This document shows, piece by piece, positions 39,115 through 46,460 of a stretch of 64,000 bases of DNA (the stretch's first letter is position 1; every line of letters begins with the position of its first letter). Both the position numbers and the translations under genes were made by a program. The DNA is from Trichormus variabilis 0441 (GTDB lineage: Bacteria > Cyanobacteriota > Cyanobacteriia > Cyanobacteriales > Nostocaceae): positions 2,300,001 through 2,364,000 of the forward strand of contig NZ_CP047242.1 in NCBI RefSeq assembly GCF_009856605.1, given 5' to 3'. Below the pieces are notes generated by a model that was not told the origin of the DNA, made no database searches, and saw only the letters and a program-made list of their open reading frames with translations.

Positions 39115-39468
39115 AAACTATAGTTTATAACTTTTGGTACAGCAGTCAACAAGAGGCATGAAGCAGGAAGAGAAGTCGCAAGGAGGGTTTCCCTCCGGGC
39201 GAACTTCCCTACGGGACGCTACGCGAACGGGAGCAGGGGGAAACTTTCTCGTCATCTCCCAGCAAAGCTGCCCCTTTTGCTCTTTTTGACCAGTTTTTGC
39301 TAAATTTTGCAGATTAATTAAAATTAAAGTATTCAATCATACTAAGTAAATTAACAATGTGGGAATAAGTATTGACACCAGATGTATAATTAGCCAGTTT
39401 ATTCCTGTATAACAAGATAAATTTAAAACTTATTCGTTTTCTGTTCCCTGTACCTGAATAGGAGCATT
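39115..39468. other. 354-bp intergenic region with repeat copy
   Basis: It lies between the divergent mutL and PstS-like/DUF4912 genes and must hold both promoters. It contains the 72-bp repeat (39163-39234). The rest is AT-rich. A TTGACA at about 39373 has no suitably spaced -10. A 72-codon frame on the - strand here is made largely of repeat sequence and is not taken as a gene. Confidence 0.55.
39163..39234 (-). repeat. 72-bp dispersed repeat, copy 2 (inverted)
   Basis: Near-identical reverse complement of 35792-35863, with only a few mismatches around the GTCGG/GCCCG junction. Confidence 0.85.
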
Positions 39469-42400
39469 ATGTGGCAAAAGAATAAACAAGATAGTGGCAT
39501 AGTGAATCTGGCATTATTGTTTGCCTTAACAACCACCCCCATCGCAGCAAATTTATTATTGTCAGCCCCGATGCTGGCACAGTCGGAGACAGACACCCCC
39601 AATTTTGCGCTACCGCAAACTGTGGAAAACGGAACGACAGTGCGGATTGATGGCTCCAGTACCTTGATAGCGGTGAATCAAAGCTTGAAACAGGGTTTTG
39701 AGCAACAGTTCACTGGTACAAGAGTAGATGTAGCTACTAATGGTACAGAAGCTGCACTCAAATCTGTATTAGCTGGAAATATTGATGTGGCGGCTATTGG
39801 TCGTGGTTTGACCCCGGAAGAAAAAGCCCAAGGTTTGGAACAGGTAAGGTTACATCGGGAAAAGATAGCCATTATTGTTGGGGAAGAAAATCCCTTTAAG
39901 GGCAGCTTGACCGATCGCCAATTTGCCAGAATTTTTCGCGGACGCATTACTAATTGGTCACAACTGGGAGCGCCATCAGCCAAGATTCGGGTGATTGATC
40001 GCCCTAGCACCAGCGATACCCGCGAAGCATTAAATAACTATCCAGTTTTCAAGGCTGCTAAATTTGCTACAGGCTCGACGGCAACTCAGGTAACAGAAGA
40101 CAACACCGCCGAAATTATCAAACAGCTAGGTAAGGACGGGATCAGCTACGCCAGAGCCAATCAAATCTCTAAATTGCCTGGTGTGCGGGTACTTAAATTA
40201 CACGACACCCCACCAGATGATCCTAAATATCCTTTTTCTCAGCCTTTAGTTTACGTTTATAAAAAGAATCCTAGTCCAGCGATCGCCTCTTTTCTCGGTT
40301 TTGCTTTAGCGTCACCAGGACAAAAGGCAATAGAAACGGCAAGAGTAGCTGAAGCAGAAGCGATCGCCAAAGATGCAGCCCAACAAGCATCCTTCACAAC
40401 CGCCAATTCTCTGGCTCCAGCAGCCAGTGCTTCCCCCACAGCAGAAACCACACCAGCAATCAATTCCTCTCCCATTCTGGAAAGCCCACCCACAGCTAAC
40501 ACTTTTCCTGATACTGCCAGTACCAGCACTAATGTGAATCAGCCTGCGATCGTATCTACCCCAGAAACACCTAGATTGGATCGCTCCTTGTTATGGTGGT
40601 TATTGTTGCCAGTAGGGGCTATAGCTGGACTATTGTTGTGGTTTGTCAAACGTTCATCTGCGACTAAAGTATTAGAAAGCACTACAGAATCCATTGCTGG
40701 TGATACGGAAACACCTGCCACTGAACCATTAGGAGAAAGCCGCAATGGGCTACATCCCAACCTAAGTGATGGCAATACTGTAACCGCAGTCCCAGGAACA
40801 AATGCAGTAGCATCCCCCACCACAACTACCACGGCTGTAGCTGATCAAGAGCCGAAAAACACCAATTACACAAGTAATTATCAAGTAAAAATCCCGCCTG
40901 AATTGGAGCAATCACCTTGGGATATGGAAGCACCCGCATCTGTGGTTAATACTTCCTATCCCCAAATGATCGAAGTCGGGAAAGCCCCCACTCATGCAGA
41001 AACCCAAACAACAGATATCGCCCCAGAAATCCCCGAAATCTCATCAAATGGGGATAATCATCACCCAATCACAGAGGAACAACCCCAGCCACCAGAGAAT
41101 TTAGCAGATCAGACTCATAGGGAGCCAGAAGATCACCAAGAACCCGAATTAACAACCTATCCAGTCAGCGAAGATACATCGGAGATAGTGGATTCACTGC
41201 CAGAATTGCCAGACTTTGAGGCGATTTTTGCCGATGAACCAGAAGAAAATAGCGAAGTCGCTAACAACTGGATAGCCCCAATTACAGAACAGACAAATAT
41301 CTCATCTGTTGATGGACAAGTTGAGAAAACTACAACAGCGATCGCCTCGGCTGAATTACCTGAACAACAGACAACACAAGAAGTAACAACCACACTGCCA
41401 AAGTTTGCCGATATTCCCGAAGATGCCCTCAATTTGGTAGCCGATGCAGCCGAAATTCATGAAGGTGGCACACTAGAAGATCCAGATTATCTCACTCCAT
41501 CCAGTTTAGGGGCTTTAGCCGGTGGTGCAGTCTTAGCAGGTGTAGGGGTACAAACCTGGGTTGGTAAACATGATGTAGAGGAAAGTGACACATCCACAGT
41601 GCCAGCATCACCCAACACTCCTGAAGTAGCCACAACTGACGAGTTAGAAGATGGGGAAGAAGACAGTAATATTGTCCTCAGACCCCGTAACCCTGAATGG
41701 GCTTACGTTTCTTGGTATATTTCACCTAGTGATCAGCAGAAGTTTCAAGCTCAAGGTTCTTCAGAATTGGCATTGCGACTTTATGACATTACTGGTGTTG
41801 ATCTGAGTTACCAAAATCCCCACCAGGCGCAGCAGTATGAATGTGAACCAGGAACAAGCGATCGCTATGTACCCATTCCGGCAAGCGATCGCGATTATAT
41901 AATTGAAATTGGCTATCTAAGCAGTGGTGAACACTGGACTACTATTGCCCGTTCTCCTAGCGTCCGCATCTTTGATCGTCTACATATAGACTCTCTGTCC
42001 CCAAATTTACCAGCAATAGACGAAGCCAGCAGTGTTGTCTTCCAGCACCGGACTTCCAAATGGGCTTATGTAAGTTGGGACATTTCCGCAACTCATCAGC
42101 AATTACTCAAGGATGCAGGGATTTCCCAGCTAGCACTACGGCTTTATGATGCCACCAATATTGACCTGAGTTACCAGCGCCCCCAATTGGTGCAGCAATA
42201 TGAATTTGATGAAATCACCCGCGATCGCTATGTGTCAATTCCCCAGAGCGATCGTGACTACATGACAGAAGTGGGTTACTCTACCCCAGAGGGTGAATGG
42301 GTAACTATCGCCAGTTCCCATACTGTTCGTGTCTTTAGTAGTCCTCAAGGAGATTTTTGGTTCTTAGCAGATACTGAGTTAATTATCCACGGAGCCACAG

Positions 42401-42576
42401 ATCCAGGTGCAACAGTCAATATTGCCGGTAAACCAGTCACCCTCAAATCTGACGGCACTTTTCACCTGCGTGTCCCCTTCTCTGAAGACTTGCTAGATTA
42501 TCTGATCACCGTCACTAGTGGAGAACAAAGAAAAACCATCCGTAAGAAGTTTGTTCAAGAAACTTCAGACAGCTAA
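39469..42576 (+). CDS. PstS-like phosphate-binding domain fused to transmembrane segment and two DUF4912 domains
   Basis: 1035 residues. A signal peptide (about 1-38) is followed by a PstS-type periplasmic binding domain at about 45-290 (VRIDGSSTLIAVNQSL, DVATNGTEAALKSVLAG, FARIFRGRITNWSQLG, RPSTSDTREAL). A Pro/Ser/Thr-rich linker leads to one membrane helix at about 371-392 (SLLWWLLLPVGAIAGLLLWF). A long acidic low-complexity region follows to about 730, then two DUF4912 repeats at about 732-825 and 854-945 (PRNPEWAYVSWYIS and HRTSKWAYVSWDIS, each with LALRLYD) and a final beta domain. If the helix spans the inner membrane, the DUF4912 part would be cytoplasmic. A phosphate- or anion-sensing role is a guess. 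Single gene. Confidence 0.85.
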   Translation: MWQKNKQDSGIVNLALLFALTTTPIAANLLLSAPMLAQSETDTPNFALPQTVENGTTVRIDGSSTLIAVNQSLKQGFEQQFTGTRVDVATNGTEAALKSVLAGNIDVAAIGRGLTPEEKAQGLEQVRLHREKIAIIVGEENPFKGSLTDRQFARIFRGRITNWSQLGAPSAKIRVIDRPSTSDTREALNNYPVFKAAKFATGSTATQVTEDNTAEIIKQLGKDGISYARANQISKLPGVRVLKLHDTPPDDPKYPFSQPLVYVYKKNPSPAIASFLGFALASPGQKAIETARVAEAEAIAKDAAQQASFTTANSLAPAASASPTAETTPAINSSPILESPPTANTFPDTASTSTNVNQPAIVSTPETPRLDRSLLWWLLLPVGAIAGLLLWFVKRSSATKVLESTTESIAGDTETPATEPLGESRNGLHPNLSDGNTVTAVPGTNAVASPTTTTTAVADQEPKNTNYTSNYQVKIPPELEQSPWDMEAPASVVNTSYPQMIEVGKAPTHAETQTTDIAPEIPEISSNGDNHHPITEEQPQPPENLADQTHREPEDHQEPELTTYPVSEDTSEIVDSLPELPDFEAIFADEPEENSEVANNWIAPITEQTNISSVDGQVEKTTTAIASAELPEQQTTQEVTTTLPKFADIPEDALNLVADAAEIHEGGTLEDPDYLTPSSLGALAGGAVLAGVGVQTWVGKHDVEESDTSTVPASPNTPEVATTDELEDGEEDSNIVLRPRNPEWAYVSWYISPSDQQKFQAQGSSELALRLYDITGVDLSYQNPHQAQQYECEPGTSDRYVPIPASDRDYIIEIGYLSSGEHWTTIARSPSVRIFDRLHIDSLSPNLPAIDEASSVVFQHRTSKWAYVSWDISATHQQLLKDAGISQLALRLYDATNIDLSYQRPQLVQQYEFDEITRDRYVSIPQSDRDYMTEVGYSTPEGEWVTIASSHTVRVFSSPQGDFWFLADTELIIHGATDPGATVNIAGKPVTLKSDGTFHLRVPFSEDLLDYLITVTSGEQRKTIRKKFVQETSDS

Positions 42577-42609
42577 AACAGCGATGGAGTTATCTGGGAT
42601 TGGTAATCG

Positions 42610-42648
42610 GTAATGGGTAATTGAAACTTCTGCTCAATTACCCATTAC
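42610..42648. repeat. GTAATGGGTAATTGA palindrome, downstream of the DUF4912 gene
   Basis: GTAATGGGTAATTGA at 42610-42624 is exactly complementary to TCAATTACCCATTAC at 42634-42648. The same element type recurs at about 46180-46224 and 48170-48240. It could act as a weak terminator. Confidence 0.75.
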
Positions 42649-42697
42649 CTACTACTAGGGAACACCAAAAAATAAATTATCCAAAATTGATGGTTTG

Positions 42698-42762
42698 GTA
42701 GGGTGCGTCAGTGCGATAGAACCTAGCTTTACTCAGAAATTATTCATACTGACGCACCCTAC
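42698..42762. repeat. 65-bp element with perfect 15-bp inverted ends (GTAGGGTGCGTCAGT)
   Basis: GTAGGGTGCGTCAGT (42698-42712) and ACTGACGCACCCTAC (42748-42762) are exact inverted repeats. Outer TAGGGA and TCCCTA blocks flank it. It is MITE-like in form and lies between convergent genes. Confidence 0.75.
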
Positions 42763-42787
42763 TTCCTCTTTTTTTATCTGGAAGTCC

Positions 42788-43084
42788 CTAACATTCTGGT
42801 AAATTTTTCTCAGCATAATTGCAATCAAAATGAATTAAAGCATCTCTTGTAGAGGTAAATGCTCTAGTTGTGGTGTAGGGGCTACTGTCATAACTTGAGT
42901 CCCGTAACCAGATTTTTAGATAGTAACTTTTGTTATCATTACTAGACCATAATTCGTAACGATACTTACCTCCTGTTCCCTGACTGCTGAGGTAGTCAGC
43001 TAGGGCTAGACTTGATGTCCCTAAAACGCTAAATACTGTCAGGAATGGAATTATAGCTAGTTTGAGTATTTGGTTCAGTTTCAT
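42788..43084 (-). CDS. Small secreted protein, unknown
   Basis: 98 residues with a clear signal peptide (MKLNQILKLAIIPFLTVFSV... ALA, cleavage near residue 29). The mature part of about 69 residues is polar and Tyr/Ser-rich (GGKYRYELWSSNDNKSYYLK) and has two cysteines (in HFDCNYAEKNLPEC) that could form a disulphide. No family is recognised. Confidence 0.65.
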   Translation of the reverse strand: MKLNQILKLAIIPFLTVFSVLGTSSLALADYLSSQGTGGKYRYELWSSNDNKSYYLKIWLRDSSYDSSPYTTTRAFTSTRDALIHFDCNYAEKNLPEC

Positions 43085-43202
43085 AAATGCACAAAAAAAT
43101 TACTCCCTCTACTTTCATTCATTTATGTATATTTTTAGTTCAGTAATAATCTTGAACATTGTGTGAAAATATCGTAATCTACCAGCCAAAAATTAGCGCT
43201 CA

Positions 43203-43985
43203 CTAACTCGAAGCGCTGGTATAAAATCGCAAAGCAAAACTCCAAAACTTGCTGGAAGCCCAAAAAAGCACCGTAGCCAAGACTAATGCACCTATTAACC
43301 AAGGAATTTCTACTCTACCTAATATGACTTCGGCTGGCACTGTGGTTAAAAATGTTACTGGAACGATAAAAGTAAAGAAAAAGCGATAAGCCGCAGGATA
43401 AGCCACCATCGGATATCGACCCGCCTCTAACAACCCCCGTAACACCTCAGTAGCATTATATATTTTTATAAACCAAATGCTAGTTGCACCTAGTATAAAC
43501 CAAAGACTGTAAAGAATTATCAAGCCACAAAACAAGGGGATAATGCTTGGTAGATAGTTAGTAATTCCCAAGCCAAGGCGTTTACCGGCATAGCCAATAA
43601 TCACTCCACCAAAAATTAAATCTGGTACTCCCCAAGGGGATATGGTGTGGGTGGAAAGCCAAAACTGACTACGTATAGGTTTGAGCAGAACAAAATCTAA
43701 AGTCCCTTCTTGGACATGGCGAACAATACGGTTGAGATTGGGAGCGAGAAAAGTAGCAGAAAAGCCTTGCAGTAAAGTAAAAATTCCCAACACTACTAAA
43801 GCTGCTTCCCATGACCAGCCACTAAAAGTATAGCCATTGCGGTAAAACAAGAATAGTCCAAACAGGCTGCCTGCTAAATTTCCTATACTACTGAGGGTAG
43901 CGATAAAGAAGTTTATACGATATTCTATCTCAGCAGCGATCGCTGCACTCCAAAATAGTTTTAGTACTTTCAAGTATCTTTGCAT
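43203..43985 (-). CDS. ABC-2 type transporter permease
   Basis: 260 residues from the ATG at 43985 (MQRYLKVLKLFWSAAIAAEIEYRINF); a TTG further upstream (44003) is less likely. Six or so membrane helices and the motifs LAPNLNRIVRHVQEGTLDFVLLKPI and YRFFFTFIVPVTFLTTVPAEVILG match the COG3694-type permeases that pair with a second permease and an ATPase. Those partners are not in this window. The substrate is unknown. Confidence 0.85.
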   Translation of the reverse strand: MQRYLKVLKLFWSAAIAAEIEYRINFFIATLSSIGNLAGSLFGLFLFYRNGYTFSGWSWEAALVVLGIFTLLQGFSATFLAPNLNRIVRHVQEGTLDFVLLKPIRSQFWLSTHTISPWGVPDLIFGGVIIGYAGKRLGLGITNYLPSIIPLFCGLIILYSLWFILGATSIWFIKIYNATEVLRGLLEAGRYPMVAYPAAYRFFFTFIVPVTFLTTVPAEVILGRVEIPWLIGALVLATVLFWASSKFWSFALRFYTSASS

Positions 43986-44033
43986 TTTGCACCCGTAACC
44001 CAATTTAACTACCTGAATCTGGAGCTATCTACC

Positions 44034-44444
44034 ATGTTAAAAACATACCTTCCTTTGATTGCTCGTTCTTTTCTGGCTGTGATTTTTATTTACACTGGTG
44101 TGAACAAAGTCTTTAACTTTGCCCAGACTAGTGAATTTATGGCTAAAGCCGGACTACCTATCGTAGGGGTACTACTAGTTTTTACTATTGCATTTCAGAT
44201 ATTAGGCGGGTTGTCTATTATTCTTGGTTATAAGGCAGAAATTGGTGCAATTTTACTCATCATTTTCCTCATTCCTGCTACCATCGTGTTTCATAATCCC
44301 TTCGCTGATCCTGGTCAATTCAATAATTTCTTCAAGAATTTGTCCATTATTGGTGGACTATTACTCATCCTCGCCTATGGCTCTGGCACTCTTAGTTTAG
44401 AAGCAAGCGATCGCTCTTCTTATGCCTCACAGCCAGAGGAATAA
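44034..44444 (+). CDS. DoxX-family membrane protein
   Basis: 136 residues from the ATG at 44034, with GGAG nine bases upstream; the frame is open to 43980 but that start would overlap the divergent permease gene. Four membrane helices and the pattern ARSFLAVIFIYTGVNKVFNF, ILGGLSIILGYKAEIGAILL and FKNLSIIGGLLLILAYG are those of DoxX proteins, linked in some bacteria to redox or membrane stress. The role here is unknown. Confidence 0.87.
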   Translation: MLKTYLPLIARSFLAVIFIYTGVNKVFNFAQTSEFMAKAGLPIVGVLLVFTIAFQILGGLSIILGYKAEIGAILLIIFLIPATIVFHNPFADPGQFNNFFKNLSIIGGLLLILAYGSGTLSLEASDRSSYASQPEE

Positions 44445-44523
44445 AACCAGATGGGATGAGGGAGAAGAAACAGGGGAGGAATCAATTCAAAATGAATAAT
44501 CGCTCCCCACTCCCAGGAAAAAT

Positions 44524-45396
44524 TTAAGCCACACAACAAATAGGGGTAGGCTTGAAACCCACCCCTTTTGTTTCTGATATAGTCCGTCCCACAGCTAAAG
44601 CTACAGGCTTTAAACTATCAACCAAACTCACCATATCTTCTAGAGATAAAGCCTGACGGGCATCAGAAACAGATTTTTCTGGTTCTGGATGACACTCAAT
44701 AATTAAACCATCTGCACCACAAGCCACAGCCGCCTTAGCTAAAGGTGCAACTAGTTCCCGTTTACCCACAGCATGGGAAGGATCGACAATCACAGGTAAA
44801 TGAGTAATTTGCTTGAGTGCTACTACTGCTGCTAAATCTAAAACGTTGCGGGTGTAATTATCGAAGCTACGGATACCTCGTTCACACAGCACCACATCAG
44901 GATTACCATGACTGACAACATATTCAGCCGCCATCACAAATTCTTCTATTGTCGCGGCTAAACCACGCTTGAGAAGTATTGGTTTGCCCGCTTGTCCTAA
45001 GGCTTTGAGCAAATCGAAGTTCTGCATATTGCGGCTACCCACCTGCAACATATCAACATGGGTGGCGATCGCCTCAATTTGAGCAATTGACATCACTTCA
45101 GTCACAACGGGCATATTGTAATGCGATCGCACCTGAGCTAAAACATCTAATCCAGCCTCTCCCATACCTTGGAAAGCGTAGGGTGATGTACGCGGTTTGT
45201 AAACACCACCCCGCAACGCCTGCACAGAAGAGCCTTCTAAGCGTTGGGCGACAGTCTCCATTTGCTGTAAGCTTTCCACTGTACAAGGGCCACCGATAAT
45301 GACTAATTCCTTCCCACCGAAAGCAACTGTTTCTGAGATTTGAACAATTGTCTGGTGATTAGGGTGAGACTGGGAAACGAGTTTAGCGTTAATCAT
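44524..45396 (-). CDS. aroF: 3-deoxy-7-phosphoheptulonate synthase (DAHP synthase, type I-beta)
   Basis: 290 residues. It condenses phosphoenolpyruvate and erythrose 4-phosphate, the entry step of the shikimate pathway. Signatures: [82 protein letters not shown] and [14 protein letters not shown]. It lacks the N-terminal ACT/ferredoxin-like or chorismate mutase regulatory domain, as expected for the bare core form. Instead it has a roughly 400-base 5' leader with two aromatic leader peptides and two terminators, so control appears to be at the RNA level by supply of Phe, Tyr and Trp. Confidence 0.95.
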   Translation of the reverse strand: MINAKLVSQSHPNHQTIVQISETVAFGGKELVIIGGPCTVESLQQMETVAQRLEGSSVQALRGGVYKPRTSPYAFQGMGEAGLDVLAQVRSHYNMPVVTEVMSIAQIEAIATHVDMLQVGSRNMQNFDLLKALGQAGKPILLKRGLAATIEEFVMAAEYVVSHGNPDVVLCERGIRSFDNYTRNVLDLAAVVALKQITHLPVIVDPSHAVGKRELVAPLAKAAVACGADGLIIECHPEPEKSVSDARQALSLEDMVSLVDSLKPVALAVGRTISETKGVGFKPTPICCVA

Positions 45397-45418
45397 GGTT
45401 GGATTCTCCTAAAGGCTT

Positions 45419-45458
45419 GGGGATTGGGGATTAGGGATTAGGGATTGGGGACTGGGGA
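45419..45458. repeat. GGGGATT/TAGGGAT tandem heptamers
   Basis: About five heptamer units lie between the second attenuator and the aroF start. They sit in the transcribed leader, so they lie between terminator and coding region. Confidence 0.8.
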
Positions 45459-45467
45459 GTTATTATC

Positions 45468-45504
45468 AATTTTGAATTTTGAATTTTGAATTTTGAATTT
45501 TGAA
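45468..45504. repeat. TTTTGAA tandem heptamers
   Basis: Five tandem TTTTGAA units. Together with the GGGGATT run they fill most of the gap between the second terminator and aroF. Confidence 0.8.
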
Positions 45505-45531
45505 CTGATGACTCCCTGAACTGTTGCAAAC

Positions 45532-45561
45532 AAAAAAGCCCAGAACCTTTGGGTTCCGGGC
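45532..45561 (-). terminator. Attenuator terminator 2, ahead of aroF
   Basis: On the - strand GCCCGGAACC-CAAA-GGTTCTGGGC is followed by TTTTTT. In RNA the stem is fully paired, with one G-U; on the + strand the same spot is an A-C mismatch, so it is built for - strand transcription. It lies 135 bp before the aroF start. Its 5' arm (CCCGGAAC) can instead pair with GTTCCGGG at the end of leader peptide 2 (45592-45599). Confidence 0.88.
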
Positions 45562-45588
45562 GCGTATGATTTATCGGCATGACGCTAT

Positions 45589-45651
45589 TTACCCGGAACT
45601 TGCTCTGGGCCAACAGTAAAAGCTATAAAACCAGCTAATAAAATAGGTCAT
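45589..45651 (-). CDS. Aromatic-rich leader peptide 2 of the aroF attenuator
   Basis: 20 codons plus TAA: MTYFISWFYSFYCWPRASSG. Eight of twenty residues are aromatic (three Phe, three Tyr, two Trp), far above chance. An AGGAG lies 15 bases upstream of the ATG, a longer spacing than usual. The last three codons (Ser-Ser-Gly) contain GTTCCGGG, which can pair with the terminator 5' arm at 45553-45560. A ribosome stalled at the Tyr/Trp codons would leave it free and block the terminator; a ribosome at the stop codon would cover it and allow termination. Function is inferred from this layout. Confidence 0.82.
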   Translation of the reverse strand: MTYFISWFYSFYCWPRASSG

Positions 45652-45672
45652 GACGATGAAATTTTACTCCTG

Positions 45673-45706
45673 AAAAAACAAAAACCGCAGAGTTAGCTCT
45701 GCGGTT
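45673..45706 (-). terminator. Attenuator terminator 1 (upstream)
   Basis: On the - strand AACCGCAGAG-CTAA-CTCTGCGGTT is a perfect 10-bp stem followed by TTTGTTTTTT. It lies between leader peptide 1 and leader peptide 2. Its 5' arm is also part of GTGAACCGC (45701-45709), which can pair with GCGGTTCAC inside leader 1 (45746-45754), so a competing antiterminator is available. Confidence 0.88.
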
Positions 45707-45711
45707 CACTG

Positions 45712-45755
45712 GGCGGTTTCCATTGGGAAACTTAATTCACACCCTGTGAACCGCC
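45712..45755 (-). promoter_or_regulatory. Competing RNA stems of attenuator 1
   Basis: The - strand segment GGCGGTT (45749-45755) can pair with AACCGCC (45712-45718), closing over a perfect GTTTCC-CAAT-GGAAAC hairpin (45716-45731). The same segment, as GCGGTTCAC, can instead pair for 9 bp with GTGAACCGC of terminator 1. The two pairings exclude each other, as in attenuators with four alternating RNA segments. Confidence 0.7.
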
Positions 45756-45799
45756 TTACGCCAAAAATAAAAATAATTACTGCTGCTGATTGTATGCAC
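45737..45799 (-). CDS. Aromatic-rich leader peptide 1 of the aroF attenuator
   Basis: A GTG-started frame of 20 codons plus TGA with the run Asn-Tyr-Phe-Tyr-Phe-Trp (residues 8-13), then RKAVHRV. The codons for Ala-Val-His contain GCGGTTCAC, the segment able to pair with the terminator 1 arm. No Shine-Dalgarno is visible; a TATAAT box at 45814-45819 would put the RNA start only about 8 bases upstream, so near-leaderless translation is possible. It is the same length as leader 2. The start codon is the weakest part of this call. Confidence 0.72.
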   Translation of the reverse strand: MHTISSSNYFYFWRKAVHRV

Positions 45800-45813
45800 G
45801 ATAGTAAGCGAGA

Positions 45814-45842
45814 ATTATATGTATTACGTTACCTTAGCACAA
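45814..45842 (-). promoter_or_regulatory. Candidate promoter for the aroF leader transcript
   Basis: On the - strand TTGTGC (45837-45842), 17 bp, TATAAT (45814-45819). The -10 is perfect, the -35 matches at three of six bases. A second candidate, TTGACG - 17 bp - TATCTT, lies just upstream at 45842-45870. Confidence 0.5.
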
Positions 45843-45870
45843 AGATAACAGAAGAATTTGGTAGCGTCAA
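45842..45870 (-). promoter_or_regulatory. Second candidate promoter for the aroF leader transcript
   Basis: TTGACG (45865-45870), 17 bp, TATCTT (45842-45847) on the - strand. It would start RNA near 45835 and give a 5' untranslated stretch of about 36 bases before leader peptide 1. Confidence 0.4.
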
Positions 45871-46460
45871 GACCAGCAAAACTTCTTGAAAAACGATAAA
45901 CTCAGTACAAATCTGAGACGAAAAACCTTTTCCTGGTAGATATATAGCAGGATGCTTATTATTAATAGACTGCTCTCAATTTAGATCAATCTTATTGTTT
46001 AGGTAATGAGTAATCGATGAGTATAACTATCAGTAAATCAAACTATAACATGAGCCTATAGAGGTATTTTTACACAAAATTATCGGATTTATGTATTAAA
46101 TGCAGTACACCCTATTACAGTATGGCGTAAATAAAATTTCTCACCCACAAGGGGATGAGGAATTTGGTAGTAGGTCATGGGTAATGGGTAATTGGACTAT
46201 TACCTATTACCTATTAACTATTACCAAAGCGGTGGTGCGGTTATCCCTCTCCTTCCACAAAGGGATGGAGTTTCCCGCCGCTTTTATAAAAACCCATTTT
46301 TCATCAAGTAAATACTTACGCTGTATTCATTTTAAATTTTGTTATCCCAGTCTTTCCTGTTCTCAATCCCCAACGAGAAAGCTAACGCCAAAATGAAGGA
46401 AACTCCGAATACTCTGTTAGCTCACTAGTCCCTAATTCCTATTTTCAAGACAGTTTGATT
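45871..46460. other. 590-bp intergenic region, no gene seen
   Basis: AT-rich between the aroF leader promoter (- strand) and the zinc-ribbon membrane protein (+ strand). It contains a CTCACCC-CAAGGGGATGAGG hairpin near 46140 and the GGTAATGGGTAATTGG palindromic repeat at about 46180-46224. A 98-codon frame covering this (46100-46396) is built from repeat sequence and is not accepted. Confidence 0.6.
46180..46224. repeat. GGTAATGGGTAATTGG palindromic repeat, second site
   Basis: GGTAATGGGTAATTGG followed by TATTACCTATTACCTATTA, an imperfect inverted arrangement of the same unit as at 42610-42648 and 48170-48240. Confidence 0.65.

Noticed and set aside
39118..39336. 72-codon - strand frame upstream of mutL
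   Set aside because: Most of it is the 72-bp dispersed repeat; it has no ribosome site and no protein-like composition.
39361..39400. TTGACA ... TATAAT as a promoter for the PstS-like gene
   Set aside because: The two boxes are only 7 bp apart, too close for a sigma-70-type promoter.
40257..40832. Two long antisense frames opposite the PstS/DUF4912 gene
   Set aside because: They mirror the Pro/Thr/Ser-rich linker codons of the real gene; shadows.
45431..45613. 60-codon - strand frame across the aroF leader
   Set aside because: It runs through the terminator hairpin and the TTTTGAA/GGGGATT repeats and is out of frame with the aromatic leader peptide. The repeat part translates to low-complexity sequence.
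46100..46396. 98-codon + strand frame
   Set aside because: Built from the GGTAATGGGTAATTGG repeat and a hairpin region; no coding signature.
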